Source of the DNA: a virus
DNA length: 22,051 nucleotides
IMG/VR virus record: IMGVR_UViG_3300045911_000278
Span: 1 to 22,051 of that record
Strand: one strand, 5' to 3'
Shown: positions 1 to 6,370 of the stretch, in pieces
How the letters are laid out: every line of letters starts with the position of its first letter
How positions within the stretch are numbered: the stretch's first letter is position 1
Notes under the pieces: model-generated
What the model was told of the DNA's origin: nothing
Database searches by the model: none
What the model saw: only the letters and a program-made list of their open reading frames with translations
Program-made: the position numbers and the translations under genes

Positions 1-1025
1 ACATTATAATCTTCTCTCGATACTGTATGATCAAACCCTCCAGGTATTCCTTTAGTAATAACTGCAATAGCGTTATGGCTATGTAAACTTTCATTATGAG
101 AAGCAATTATTTTAAAATCTTTGATATCGGGATTGTTACTTAAAGACTTGTACACTAATCTTACTGCATCTTCAACAAATTTTAAATAAGAACCGTTTAA
201 CTCTGCAAAAGCTTGTTCATCTTCTCTTTTAACCATAACTTGAGTTTCTGTTTGAAGAGCTTCTAAACACAAATCCTTCAAATCTTCAATCCATATCATT
301 TTTGCACAATCAATTGAGACTCTCATTACACTTCGTTGAGAGTGAGATACAGTTGCTTTGTTTCTATATTTGCGAGCATGTTCAGCTAACTCAAATGAAC
401 ATGGACAAGCAGAAGAGTATACAAAATCAAAATGTAATATTTCTTTTGTATTACCATCTTTATCCATATCTACTTCAAAACAAACATCATAATATTGATA
501 CCCTTCTAATCCACTTCTCAATGATTTTTGAATAATAGGGTAAGAAAATTTCATCATTATTCTTGCTTCAAAAGAACCAAGTTTTTCTTTATATGAATTT
601 AAGATTCGTCTTACTGTTTCTAAAGTGAATACTTCATCTTTATATTCATAAAAAGTTCTCATAATGCGAGACATATTAATACCTTTTTTATGAGCTTCTA
701 ACGATACAGTACCTGTAACTGAAGTTTCTAATTCCAAAGGTATAGGGTTGTTTTTGCGAGAATATCGTAATGGTAATCGAAAATTATGAATTCCAACTTG
801 TTGAATTGCTACAGGAGCGCCTTGAATTAAAGCAGCATGCCCATTTTGTAAATCTGGTAAACTACTTATATATTGTTCATCAACTCGTAATTGTTTATCA
901 AATTCAAAGTTAGGTTCTTTATATGATCTTGAATATTCATTTTCTGGTAAAGGAGCTTTAATGTTTTTAAGATTATCTATTTTATCATCTCCTAACCATT
1001 CGTAATTACTTTTTTGATTATCCAT
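1..1025 (-). CDS. folE2: GTP cyclohydrolase FolE2 (type IB), 3' end cut by window edge
   Basis: Reading from an ATG at 1025 gives 341 residues with no stop before the window edge. It matches the FolE2/COG1469 family, which converts GTP to dihydroneopterin triphosphate, first step of folate and of 7-deazaguanine (queuosine/preQ0) synthesis. Recognisable blocks are VGIHNFRLPLRY (77-88), TSVTGTVSLEAHKKGINMSR (101-120), RSGLEGYQYYDV (170-181), the CPCS motif with presumed catalytic Cys207, HSQRS with a likely metal-ligand His228, FVED (283-286), and SLHSHNAIAVI near the C-terminus. Family members are usually about 260-310 residues, so only a short tail is missing. It follows the terminator at 1080-1111, so it probably has its own promoter. 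In a phage, DNA modification is a likelier purpose than folate supply, but the neighbours that would show this lie outside the window. Confidence 0.9.
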   Translation of the reverse strand, partial: MDNQKSNYEWLGDDKIDNLKNIKAPLPENEYSRSYKEPNFEFDKQLRVDEQYISSLPDLQNGHAALIQGAPVAIQQVGIHNFRLPLRYSRKNNPIPLELETSVTGTVSLEAHKKGINMSRIMRTFYEYKDEVFTLETVRRILNSYKEKLGSFEARIMMKFSYPIIQKSLRSGLEGYQYYDVCFEVDMDKDGNTKEILHFDFVYSSACPCSFELAEHARKYRNKATVSHSQRSVMRVSIDCAKMIWIEDLKDLCLEALQTETQVMVKREDEQAFAELNGSYLKFVEDAVRLVYKSLSNNPDIKDFKIIASHNESLHSHNAIAVITKGIPGGFDHTVSREDYN

Positions 1026-1042
1026 TTATGTTTTTAATTTAA

Positions 1043-1064
1043 GTTCACTTTAAAAGTAGTGAAC
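1043..1064 (-). promoter_or_regulatory. Inverted repeat upstream of folE2, possible operator
   Basis: GTTCACT and AGTGAAC form a perfect 7-base inverted repeat around an 8-base AT spacer. It ends 17 bases before the folE2 start codon, just after the upstream terminator. The position suits an operator or a short 5' UTR hairpin. The role is inferred. Confidence 0.35.
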
Positions 1065-1079
1065 CAATTTTAAAAACAC

Positions 1080-1111
1080 AAAAAAAAACCAATAGAATAT
1101 TCTATTGGTTT
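1080..1111 (-). terminator. Rho-independent terminator of the leftward late operon
   Basis: A perfect palindrome with arms AAACCAATAGAAT / ATTCTATTGGTTT (1086-1111) is followed, reading leftward, by a run of T residues. It lies 22 bases past the stop of the coiled-coil membrane gene and separates that operon from folE2. Confidence 0.85.
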
Positions 1112-1133
1112 GATAATTTAAAATAACAAAATA

Positions 1134-1463
1134 CTATTTTAAATAATTTAATATAGCTATAACTGCTCCAAACGCAATTTGTACGATAAGCCAAGCTGTA
1201 GTAGAAATCGTTTTAAATGTTTTTAATCTTTCAATTTCTATTTTCATATCTCTCAACTGTGAAGGGGAAGCAACATCATCAATATCTTTTTTCCACTGCT
1301 TTAATTCTCCAATAATAGTAGTTGTTGCTTTTATTTCTGCAATTTCTTCGCGCATATCAGCCAATTCTGCTTTAATACTTTCATAATTAGCATTTAATCG
1401 TTCTAGTTCTTTTAATACATGTTTAGACCATTCAGTCCAACTGTTATCACGTTCTTCTGCCAT
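1134..1463 (-). CDS. Small coiled-coil protein with C-terminal membrane helix (XhlA/holin-accessory-like)
   Basis: A 109-residue protein starting MAEERDNSW. A start 69 bases further upstream is open but would overlap the preceding gene; the chosen ATG lies 4 bases after that gene's stop. Residues 10-55 are charged and heptad-like (KELERLNANYESIKAELADM), and the C-terminus is one hydrophobic helix (AWLIVQIAFGAVIAILNYLK). A coiled coil plus C-terminal anchor is the layout of XhlA-type lysis-accessory proteins and of some holin partners. It is the last gene before the operon terminator. The lysis role is an inference from architecture, with no diagnostic motif seen. Confidence 0.65.
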   Translation of the reverse strand: MAEERDNSWTEWSKHVLKELERLNANYESIKAELADMREEIAEIKATTTIIGELKQWKKDIDDVASPSQLRDMKIEIERLKTFKTISTTAWLIVQIAFGAVIAILNYLK

Positions 1464-1467
1464 TAGG

Positions 1468-1977
1468 TTAAAAATTACGATGGAAGTTAATAATATTTTT
1501 AAAGTCGGTAAAATCTTGAATAGATTGGCCACTCATACGAATTAATCCGTTAATATATACTAATATATTGATCGGGTTGCTCAATTCTGGGTCAGAGTAA
1601 ACAAATTTAATAGCTCCAGAGGATACTCTTTCTCCATCATCTAAACTACCTTTAAGATCATGCACCCAATTTTTCAAATTAAAAATAGCTTCTTCTTGTT
1701 GTGATAAACTTATCTTTTTATCTTCTATACCATCTCTCACTTCAACTGAATTAATCTCATTCTCTTCATCTTCAGTGATATTAATAGTAGCTTTTTTTGC
1801 TAAATCAGCTACTTTATTTGCATCAACCTTTGCTAAAGTGTCTGCTTTAATATTAATTGAGGGAGCACTTTCTTCTAAAGAAGCGTTTTCTTCTTCGATT
1901 TGTTTATCAATACGGCTTATAGAAGCTTCTATAAGTTTTAAAATTCTTTCATTTCTTTTACGTGCAGCGTAATTCAT
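1468..1977 (-). CDS. Unknown acidic phage protein, 169 residues
   Basis: Not recognised. The N-terminal half is helical and acidic, with a KLIEASISRIDKQIEEENA stretch and a low-complexity region rich in Glu, Asp and Ala up to about residue 95. The C-terminal 70 residues look like a compact domain (NLKNWVHDLKGSLDDGE, then VYINGLIRMSGQSIQDFTDF). There is no signal peptide or membrane helix. It sits 4 bases upstream of the coiled-coil membrane gene, so the two are probably co-translated. A promoter-like TATATTTAAA element lies 20 bases upstream. A structural or assembly role is possible from context only. Confidence 0.7.
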   Translation of the reverse strand: MNYAARKRNERILKLIEASISRIDKQIEEENASLEESAPSINIKADTLAKVDANKVADLAKKATINITEDEENEINSVEVRDGIEDKKISLSQQEEAIFNLKNWVHDLKGSLDDGERVSSGAIKFVYSDPELSNPINILVYINGLIRMSGQSIQDFTDFKNIINFHRNF

Positions 1978-1997
1978 TTATTGCAAGTATACTTTCC

Positions 1998-2007
1998 TTT
2001 AAATATA
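1998..2007 (-). promoter_or_regulatory. TATATTTAAA element, candidate phage promoter
   Basis: Leftward-reading TATATTTAAA, 20 bases before the start codon at 1977. One of seven similar elements upstream of minus-strand genes here. Promoter function is inferred. Confidence 0.3.
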
Positions 2008-2043
2008 AGGTTTTTATAAAAAATATAATCCAATCTTAATGTT

Positions 2044-2358
2044 TTACAAAAATTGAACATATGTATTATGTTCTTTTAAGTAATTAAAATTTGTTTCTGC
2101 TTTATTACAACACTCTTCAAACAAATTAACTTGTTGAATATCAAGTCTAAACCACTCTCCTTCTAATTTATTTGATCGAAAGAACGAATGTAAGTTTTTT
2201 TCTAGTTTATAACCATAATTAGTGTTAAATTGTTTAACAACTACTAATTTAACCGGGCTAGAAGTTTGTAAAGCACTTAACCTTTTACTTAAATTTTTAG
2301 TAACTCCAATTTTATATAAATCGGTACCTTCTTGATTGATTAAATAGACAGTATGCAT
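2044..2358 (-). CDS. GIY-YIG-type nuclease-like protein (T5orf172/MUG113 family)
   Basis: A 104-residue protein starting MHTVYLINQEG, a single GIY-YIG-related domain. The first strand is VYLI, the second is LYKIGVTKNLSKRL, with the family's K-I-G-x-T and a basic R-L helix. Then come TSSPVKLVVVKQF and the C-terminal block EKNLHSFF...LEGEWFRL, whose conserved Glu and E-W-F are typical of T5orf172/MUG113 proteins. The family is common in phages; its activity is mostly unproven and presumed to be DNA cleavage. The start chosen lies 1 base after the upstream stop; an ATG 12 bases earlier would overlap that gene. Its place among late genes could reflect homing-endonuclease-like mobility or a DNA-processing role. 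Confidence 0.8.
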   Translation of the reverse strand: MHTVYLINQEGTDLYKIGVTKNLSKRLSALQTSSPVKLVVVKQFNTNYGYKLEKNLHSFFRSNKLEGEWFRLDIQQVNLFEECCNKAETNFNYLKEHNTYVQFL

Positions 2359-2359
2359 T

Positions 2360-3649
2360 TTAAATAACACAATTTAATTTCTCTAAAACTTGTTGAAATA
2401 AATCTTTATAATCTCCTACTATAATTAATTGTGGGTCGATAGGAGTGTCGTTAACCGTAATGTTAGATAATATTTTACTATCTAACACTGGTTGTTGAGG
2501 AGTTAAATCGTATATATTTTCAAAATTTAAAACAATTATATGTTCTTTATCGTTGTTTTGTAACTTATAAACTTCTGAGGAGTTAGTTGTATAATATCCT
2601 GATTCAGCAATTTCTTCAGTAATAATTAATTCATCTTCTTGACTACTGCTTTTAAGTAAACAATTACTGTTTTCTTTTAATATTTCTTCAAAGAATTTCT
2701 CTATAATTTGTTCGTTTGTAAGCTCTTTTTTATTATCGTTTAAAACTTCTTTTTGTGTGTTAATAAAAGTATCTATTGTATTTTCACATGTGTCTCTAGT
2801 TTCTTTTAATTTATCTAAAGCAACGGTAATATTTTGTTTTTGTTCTGTTTCAAGATTAATATCTGAATTAATTAATAAAGCTTCTAATTGCTCAATTAAA
2901 GTGTTTAGTTGAGATTTTAATGTTACTTTATTTTCTATATCTATATTTTTTTCTTTTTTATCTGACTCAATAGTTTCTAGCTGATCATAATATTTGGGGT
3001 TTTCCATTAAATGATCTAATGCGATTTCTTTAGCAATATTAGGATCATTTGTATGTTCCATTTCGATCTCAATACCTTTTTTTAATTGTTTTTCTAATTC
3101 AGGCAATAAGTTTTCTATATCATAATATTCTGCAGTCCATTTTTTTGCTATATCTTCTATAGTTAAATTATCTGATAAACCACCTGTAATATAATCTATC
3201 TCTGGATCATTACTCTCTTCTTTTAAAGAAGCTCTTTGTATTCTCTTTTTTAACTTTTGTATTTCGTTTTCTAAATCATATGTTTTAGCTTTCCATAACT
3301 TCTTCACCTCAGGAGATAAATTAACCCAAAAATCATCATCGTTATAATCATTATATCTTGCCTGTAAATTTGCTTCTAAGCGAGATAATTCTTGTTGCAT
3401 ATCTTCTATAGATTGTTTTTCTAAAAGAATATTATTATTGCTCATTTTATTTTCTCTTATAGGTTTTCTATTAACTTGTATTAACTTAGAAATAGGTTTA
3501 TAATATACTTGTAGTCCATTTAAGGTAACAAATAATCCTTTTCTATCTGCAGAAATATTACGAATAGTATATTCTTTAGGATCTCCAGCAAATTTAACTA
3601 AAGCTCCTGGACCTAAAAAATTTTTTTTAATTATTTCTTCAGTATCCAT
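2360..3649 (-). CDS. Large unknown phage protein with DUF5661-like segment
   Basis: 429 residues, mostly helical and acidic. The first 65 residues look like a small beta domain (GALVKFAGDPKEYTIRNIS... GLFVTLNGLQVYYKP), perhaps SH3-like. Residues about 80-145 are coiled-coil-like. The stretch QLKKGIEIEMEHTNDPNIAK with the following IALDHLMENPKYYDQL matches the pattern I associate with DUF5661, a family frequent in phages and of unknown function. Residues 240-310 form another helical stretch, and the C-terminal 90 residues look mixed alpha/beta. Its ATG overlaps the upstream stop by one base (TAATG), implying translational coupling. It lies in the late operon, so a virion or assembly protein is likely, but the function is unknown. 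Confidence 0.75.
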   Translation of the reverse strand: MDTEEIIKKNFLGPGALVKFAGDPKEYTIRNISADRKGLFVTLNGLQVYYKPISKLIQVNRKPIRENKMSNNNILLEKQSIEDMQQELSRLEANLQARYNDYNDDDFWVNLSPEVKKLWKAKTYDLENEIQKLKKRIQRASLKEESNDPEIDYITGGLSDNLTIEDIAKKWTAEYYDIENLLPELEKQLKKGIEIEMEHTNDPNIAKEIALDHLMENPKYYDQLETIESDKKEKNIDIENKVTLKSQLNTLIEQLEALLINSDINLETEQKQNITVALDKLKETRDTCENTIDTFINTQKEVLNDNKKELTNEQIIEKFFEEILKENSNCLLKSSSQEDELIITEEIAESGYYTTNSSEVYKLQNNDKEHIIVLNFENIYDLTPQQPVLDSKILSNITVNDTPIDPQLIIVGDYKDLFQQVLEKLNCVI

Positions 3650-4146
3650 TAAAATCTATTCATTAAAATAACTATATCATGTGGTGCTGTTTCTACTCCT
3701 CCAAAATAAGGAAATAAACGATAACCTATAGAACAGGTTTTTTCTTTTTGAATCTCACATGATAAATATTTATTTTTATCATATATTATAAATATATACT
3801 TGTCCCCTAAATCTTCGATACTCATATGATATATTTCACATATATCTAAATTTCCAATTTTTTTTACAACTCTCTTTCCTTGAATATAACAATAAGCATA
3901 AACGTATATTTTATTATTTAAACAATTCCAGCCAATTCTTGCCGAATTTTTATGATGAAATCCTCTAGAAAATCCAAAAAGTTTATTAATAGCATAGTTA
4001 TTAGAGTTGTTTAAATCATATAAACACGTATCAGTAAAGCAAACATCATAACACAATTTGTTTTTTAAAAAAGGTATAAATCGAAATATTTGACTGGAAT
4101 AATGTTTGCCTTTTTTAATAATTACTTCTTGTAAGCTCCATTTCAT
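3649..4146 (-). CDS. Conserved protein with FGGxETAPHD motif, function unknown
   Basis: 165 residues, rich in aromatic residues and beta-prone, with no signal peptide. Notable blocks are GFHHKNSARIGWN (about 63-75), VYAYCYIQGKRVVKKIG (82-98) and the C-terminal YRLFPYFGGVETAPHDIVI. I recall the last pattern, as FGGDETAPHD, from uncharacterised bacterial proteins, but cannot give a function. The conserved Asp, Glu and His residues there suggest a binding or catalytic site. It ends overlapping the next start by one base and sits 8 bases after the small membrane gene, so it belongs to a compact accessory cluster (3649-4782). A moron-type host-modifying role is only a guess. Confidence 0.7.
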   Translation of the reverse strand: MKWSLQEVIIKKGKHYSSQIFRFIPFLKNKLCYDVCFTDTCLYDLNNSNNYAINKLFGFSRGFHHKNSARIGWNCLNNKIYVYAYCYIQGKRVVKKIGNLDICEIYHMSIEDLGDKYIFIIYDKNKYLSCEIQKEKTCSIGYRLFPYFGGVETAPHDIVILMNRF

Positions 4147-4154
4147 TGTTTTGC

Positions 4155-4379
4155 TTATCTGGAAATACCCTTTTTAATATCTCTCCAATGTTGCCAGGTT
4201 TTGAATCCGAAAATAAGACCCATGAGTTGAATTAATCCTAGTAATATATATCCCCACAATATCGGATCAAATTGTGAAAATTGCATAAGAATAGTAATAG
4301 TAAAAAATATATAAGCTACTAATACTAGTATATTACTAGGGATTAAAAACCATTTCCAAAAATTAATTTCCTTTTTCAT
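4155..4379 (-). CDS. Small membrane protein with two predicted helices
   Basis: 74 residues. Two hydrophobic stretches, about residues 12-33 (FLIPSNILVLVAYIFFTITI) and 42-59 (WGYILLGLIQLMGLIFGF), are joined by a short loop, with a basic C-terminus (WQHWRDIKKGISR). Size and topology would fit a holin or antiholin, but also any small inner-membrane protein. Its start overlaps the end of the upstream signal-peptide gene by 17 bases, so the two are probably translated together. No family recognised. Confidence 0.65.
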   Translation of the reverse strand: MKKEINFWKWFLIPSNILVLVAYIFFTITILMQFSQFDPILWGYILLGLIQLMGLIFGFKTWQHWRDIKKGISR

Positions 4380-4782
4380 TACTTAAGTAAATTTTATCTA
4401 TTTTTTTGTTAAACACAAATGTTAATTTAGTAGGATATAATAACTCGTTGTTATACAAAACAACATTAATATAATTATTATCTGTTATATATACTTTTAA
4501 TCTAGTAGGATTTGTTTCATTATATATATAATCAATAGCTTTCACTATTTCTTTTTTAGGGTAATAATAGTAAGAAATATTATAGTCGTATATCACAAAA
4601 AAGAAAACAGAATCGTCTAGTAAATCTAAAAACTTTTCAAACTGTTTAGTTTGGAAAATCTCCGTTATAATATTTTTTTCTTGTTTAACAGTTTGTGGTA
4701 CACGCACTTTACTAGTATCTGTATTAGCATACCCTACAATACTAAATAATAACAACAATAAAATAATTATATTTTTTTTCAT
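4363..4782 (-). CDS. Exported small protein with signal peptide, possibly NTF2-like
   Basis: 139 residues from the ATG at 4782. An upstream start is open but would add a hydrophilic segment ahead of a clear signal peptide (MKKNIIILLLLLFSIVGYANTD), and the chosen ATG is preceded by an A-rich ribosome-binding stretch. The mature part begins with a helix (EIFQTKQFEKFLDLLDDSVF) followed by aromatic beta strands (FFVIYDYNISYYYYPKKEIV). This is compatible with an NTF2-like or DUF4783-like fold, which I rate weakly. The product should be exported to the periplasm. An exported protein in a phage operon suggests action on the host envelope, for example superinfection exclusion, which is inference. Confidence 0.65.
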   Translation of the reverse strand: MKKNIIILLLLLFSIVGYANTDTSKVRVPQTVKQEKNIITEIFQTKQFEKFLDLLDDSVFFFVIYDYNISYYYYPKKEIVKAIDYIYNETNPTRLKVYITDNNYINVVLYNNELLYPTKLTFVFNKKIDKIYLSNEKGN

Positions 4783-4794
4783 CTTTTTTTTAAT

Positions 4795-4917
4795 GTGAAC
4801 TACCCACTCACAGTAAAGTTGATGAATGGGTTTTACGCTCAGTCTTATAAACAAAATTCCCCATGTTTAATTGTTTATTATTTTTATTAAACACAGGGAA
4901 TTTGCTATTTTTTTAAA
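4795..4917 (+). ncRNA. Candidate plus-strand small RNA or mobile-element end (GTGAACTACCC hairpin)
   Basis: GTGAACT (4795) is followed by a hairpin ACCCAcTCA / TGAaTGGGT (4802-4831, 12-base loop) and then TTTACGCTCAG. A second large hairpin follows at 4854-4903: two 8-bp stems (AAATTCCC/GGGAATTT and TGTTTAAT/ATTAAACA) around a symmetric two-base internal loop, then GCTATTTTTTT. On the plus strand this resembles a short RNA ending in a terminator, antisense to the gap between the tail tube and signal-peptide genes. GTGAACTACC plus a hairpin also opens the element at 20029 and recalls IS200/IS605-type ends. The big hairpin could instead act on the minus strand as a weak terminator of the tube gene. 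Confidence 0.4.
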
Positions 4918-4957
4918 GTTTACTTAACTATAATATAATTTACTTAAAACTAAAATA

Positions 4958-5497
4958 TTAAAATGCAATTTCAAAAGAATCATATTGTATAGTCATAGTT
5001 ACATTAGCGATTTCATCAGAGCTCATGTCTAAATCACCTCCGTCAAGTTCAGTAATAAAACATCCGTAAAGATAAAATTTTTGTATTACTGCTCCCGTAG
5101 GATCTTCCATATTTAAAACCAACGTTTTCTTATACGTAGCTGCATAACCACCTTTACCTGTTGCAAAGTCAGTATGTTCTCTTTGCCATTGCATTAACTT
5201 TTGATAGATAGATGTGCCAATAGCATCTCTAAAAGTAATTGTAATTGGTTCTACTTTAGTTTTACCTTTATAGAAAGTAGTTAAATTTTTATATTGTACT
5301 TCTACTGGGTTGTTTGATAATTTAGGTCTTGCTGCTTGTACTTGCAAATTCTCAGGTATATTCATCTGTACAGGAAATTCAATAGACCATAAATCTTTTC
5401 TTATTACCTCAAATTGATTAGGTAAAAGAGAAAACATCTGACCTGCGTTTACAATGCCTGTTTTATATGTCTTTAATGTGTTTAAATTAGTTTTCAT
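4958..5497 (-). CDS. Tail tube protein (T4 gp19-like)
   Basis: 179 residues, close to the 163 residues of T4 gp19. The family pattern is present: a beta-rich protein with an N-terminal strand region (NQFEVIRKDLWSIEFPVQMN), a central PITITFRDAIGTSIYQKLMQW helix, TYKKTLVLNMEDPTG, and a C-terminal FYLYGCFITELDGGDLDMSS leading to the ending VTMTIQYDSFEIAF. This matches the phage_T4_gp19/tube family, whose hexamers stack into the inner tail tube through which DNA passes. It is separated from the sheath gene by about 4 kb of other genes, unlike T4 where they are adjacent. An AATATTTAAA element lies 20 bases upstream. Confidence 0.85.
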   Translation of the reverse strand: MKTNLNTLKTYKTGIVNAGQMFSLLPNQFEVIRKDLWSIEFPVQMNIPENLQVQAARPKLSNNPVEVQYKNLTTFYKGKTKVEPITITFRDAIGTSIYQKLMQWQREHTDFATGKGGYAATYKKTLVLNMEDPTGAVIQKFYLYGCFITELDGGDLDMSSDEIANVTMTIQYDSFEIAF

Positions 5498-5517
5498 TAA
5501 GCTTTTTTTTGTTTATT

Positions 5518-5527
5518 TTTAAATATT
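5518..5527 (-). promoter_or_regulatory. AATATTTAAA element, candidate phage promoter
   Basis: Leftward-reading AATATTTAAA, 20 bases before the tail tube start codon. It overlaps the stop codon of the gene upstream of the tube. Confidence 0.3.
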
Positions 5528-6356
5528 ATTTTTTAAATTTGCTTTGATCTTTTTTTTCATATAAAGTAGAAATTGCTTTAAATATTGCGTATAGAATTGG
5601 TGTTCTATTGTTTTTAAACACTTCTATAGCTATGTCGTAAGATTCTGAAGGATTAAGTGCTCGCTGTTTGATTGCTTCTAGTTCTTGTAATATAGCGTTA
5701 TATATTTTTATAGATGGCGCAGTTTCTTCTTCAACTAACTTAACTTTTTTATTAGTTAATTTTTCTAATAAAGTAATATATTTTAATACTTTACTTTCTT
5801 CTAAAAATGTAATATAAAAACTATGATTATCATATACTACATCAAATAATCCACTATCCTCTAATTCCCCTGCCATTTCATTCGCATCATCAATAGTCAT
5901 ATCATCTTCAGGAATTACTTCAAATTCGTTATTACTTAAATAAGTAATCTTTCTTGCTTTATCTCGAAAAGTATTCCATAATACTTTTTTAATTTCTTCT
6001 GGTGTGTAATTTTCTTTCATTTCAGTAACAGTAATGACAGCATCATTAGGATTATTAGGTACAAAATTCTTTTTTCTATGGACTGTAAAAACTTTAAAAA
6101 TTAAATCTTTTCCCTTTTTAATTAAACCACCAACGACAGCTAATCCTCGTTTACCTTTAATTACAAAAGTTTTATACTTATCAGATAATTGCTGAATTTT
6201 ATCTTCAGCTTTATTAATTAAATCTTCTACTTCTTGTCTAAACCAAATTAAAGGCTCACCGCCTCTTTCAATTGCTCTATCTAAAGCATGATGTGACATA
6301 GAAGTAATTAATTCTTCTTTTAACGGCTGACAATTACTCCAATCAACTAATATCAT
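5526..6356 (-). CDS. Unknown protein: DUF4258-like N-terminal domain plus recurring LEKLTNKKV module
   Basis: 276 residues. The N-terminal 100 residues contain SHHALDRAIERGG (21-33), then TFVIKGKRGLAVVGGLIKKG and IFKVFTVHRKK. A leading H-A-x-x-R-x-x-x-R helix followed by strands ending in a V-x-T/V segment is the layout of DUF4258-type domains, related to RelE-like folds; this is a tentative match. Residues about 120-185 form a mixed alpha/beta linker. At 196-210 lies LLEKLTNKKVKLVEE, the short module shared with four other proteins in this window, followed by a helical tail. In the protein encoded at 13641-13967 the same module is also followed by a helical segment of similar character. It lies between tube and sheath genes, so a virion-packaged protein is plausible. 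Confidence 0.65.
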   Translation of the reverse strand: MILVDWSNCQPLKEELITSMSHHALDRAIERGGEPLIWFRQEVEDLINKAEDKIQQLSDKYKTFVIKGKRGLAVVGGLIKKGKDLIFKVFTVHRKKNFVPNNPNDAVITVTEMKENYTPEEIKKVLWNTFRDKARKITYLSNNEFEVIPEDDMTIDDANEMAGELEDSGLFDVVYDNHSFYITFLEESKVLKYITLLEKLTNKKVKLVEEETAPSIKIYNAILQELEAIKQRALNPSESYDIAIEVFKNNRTPILYAIFKAISTLYEKKDQSKFKK

Positions 6357-6370
6357 TGTTAAATCGTATA

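Noticed and set aside
302-535. Plus-strand open frame of 77 codons
   Set aside because: It lies wholly within folE2 on the other strand, and its composition looks like an antisense shadow.
1464-1532. N-terminal extension of the coiled-coil membrane gene with a hydrophobic leader
   Set aside because: The extension lies inside the upstream coding region in another frame; the ATG at 1463 just after the upstream stop fits operon spacing.
4783-4854. Longer start for the signal-peptide gene
   Set aside because: It would place 24 hydrophilic residues before a clear signal peptide and run through the hairpin element at 4802-4831.
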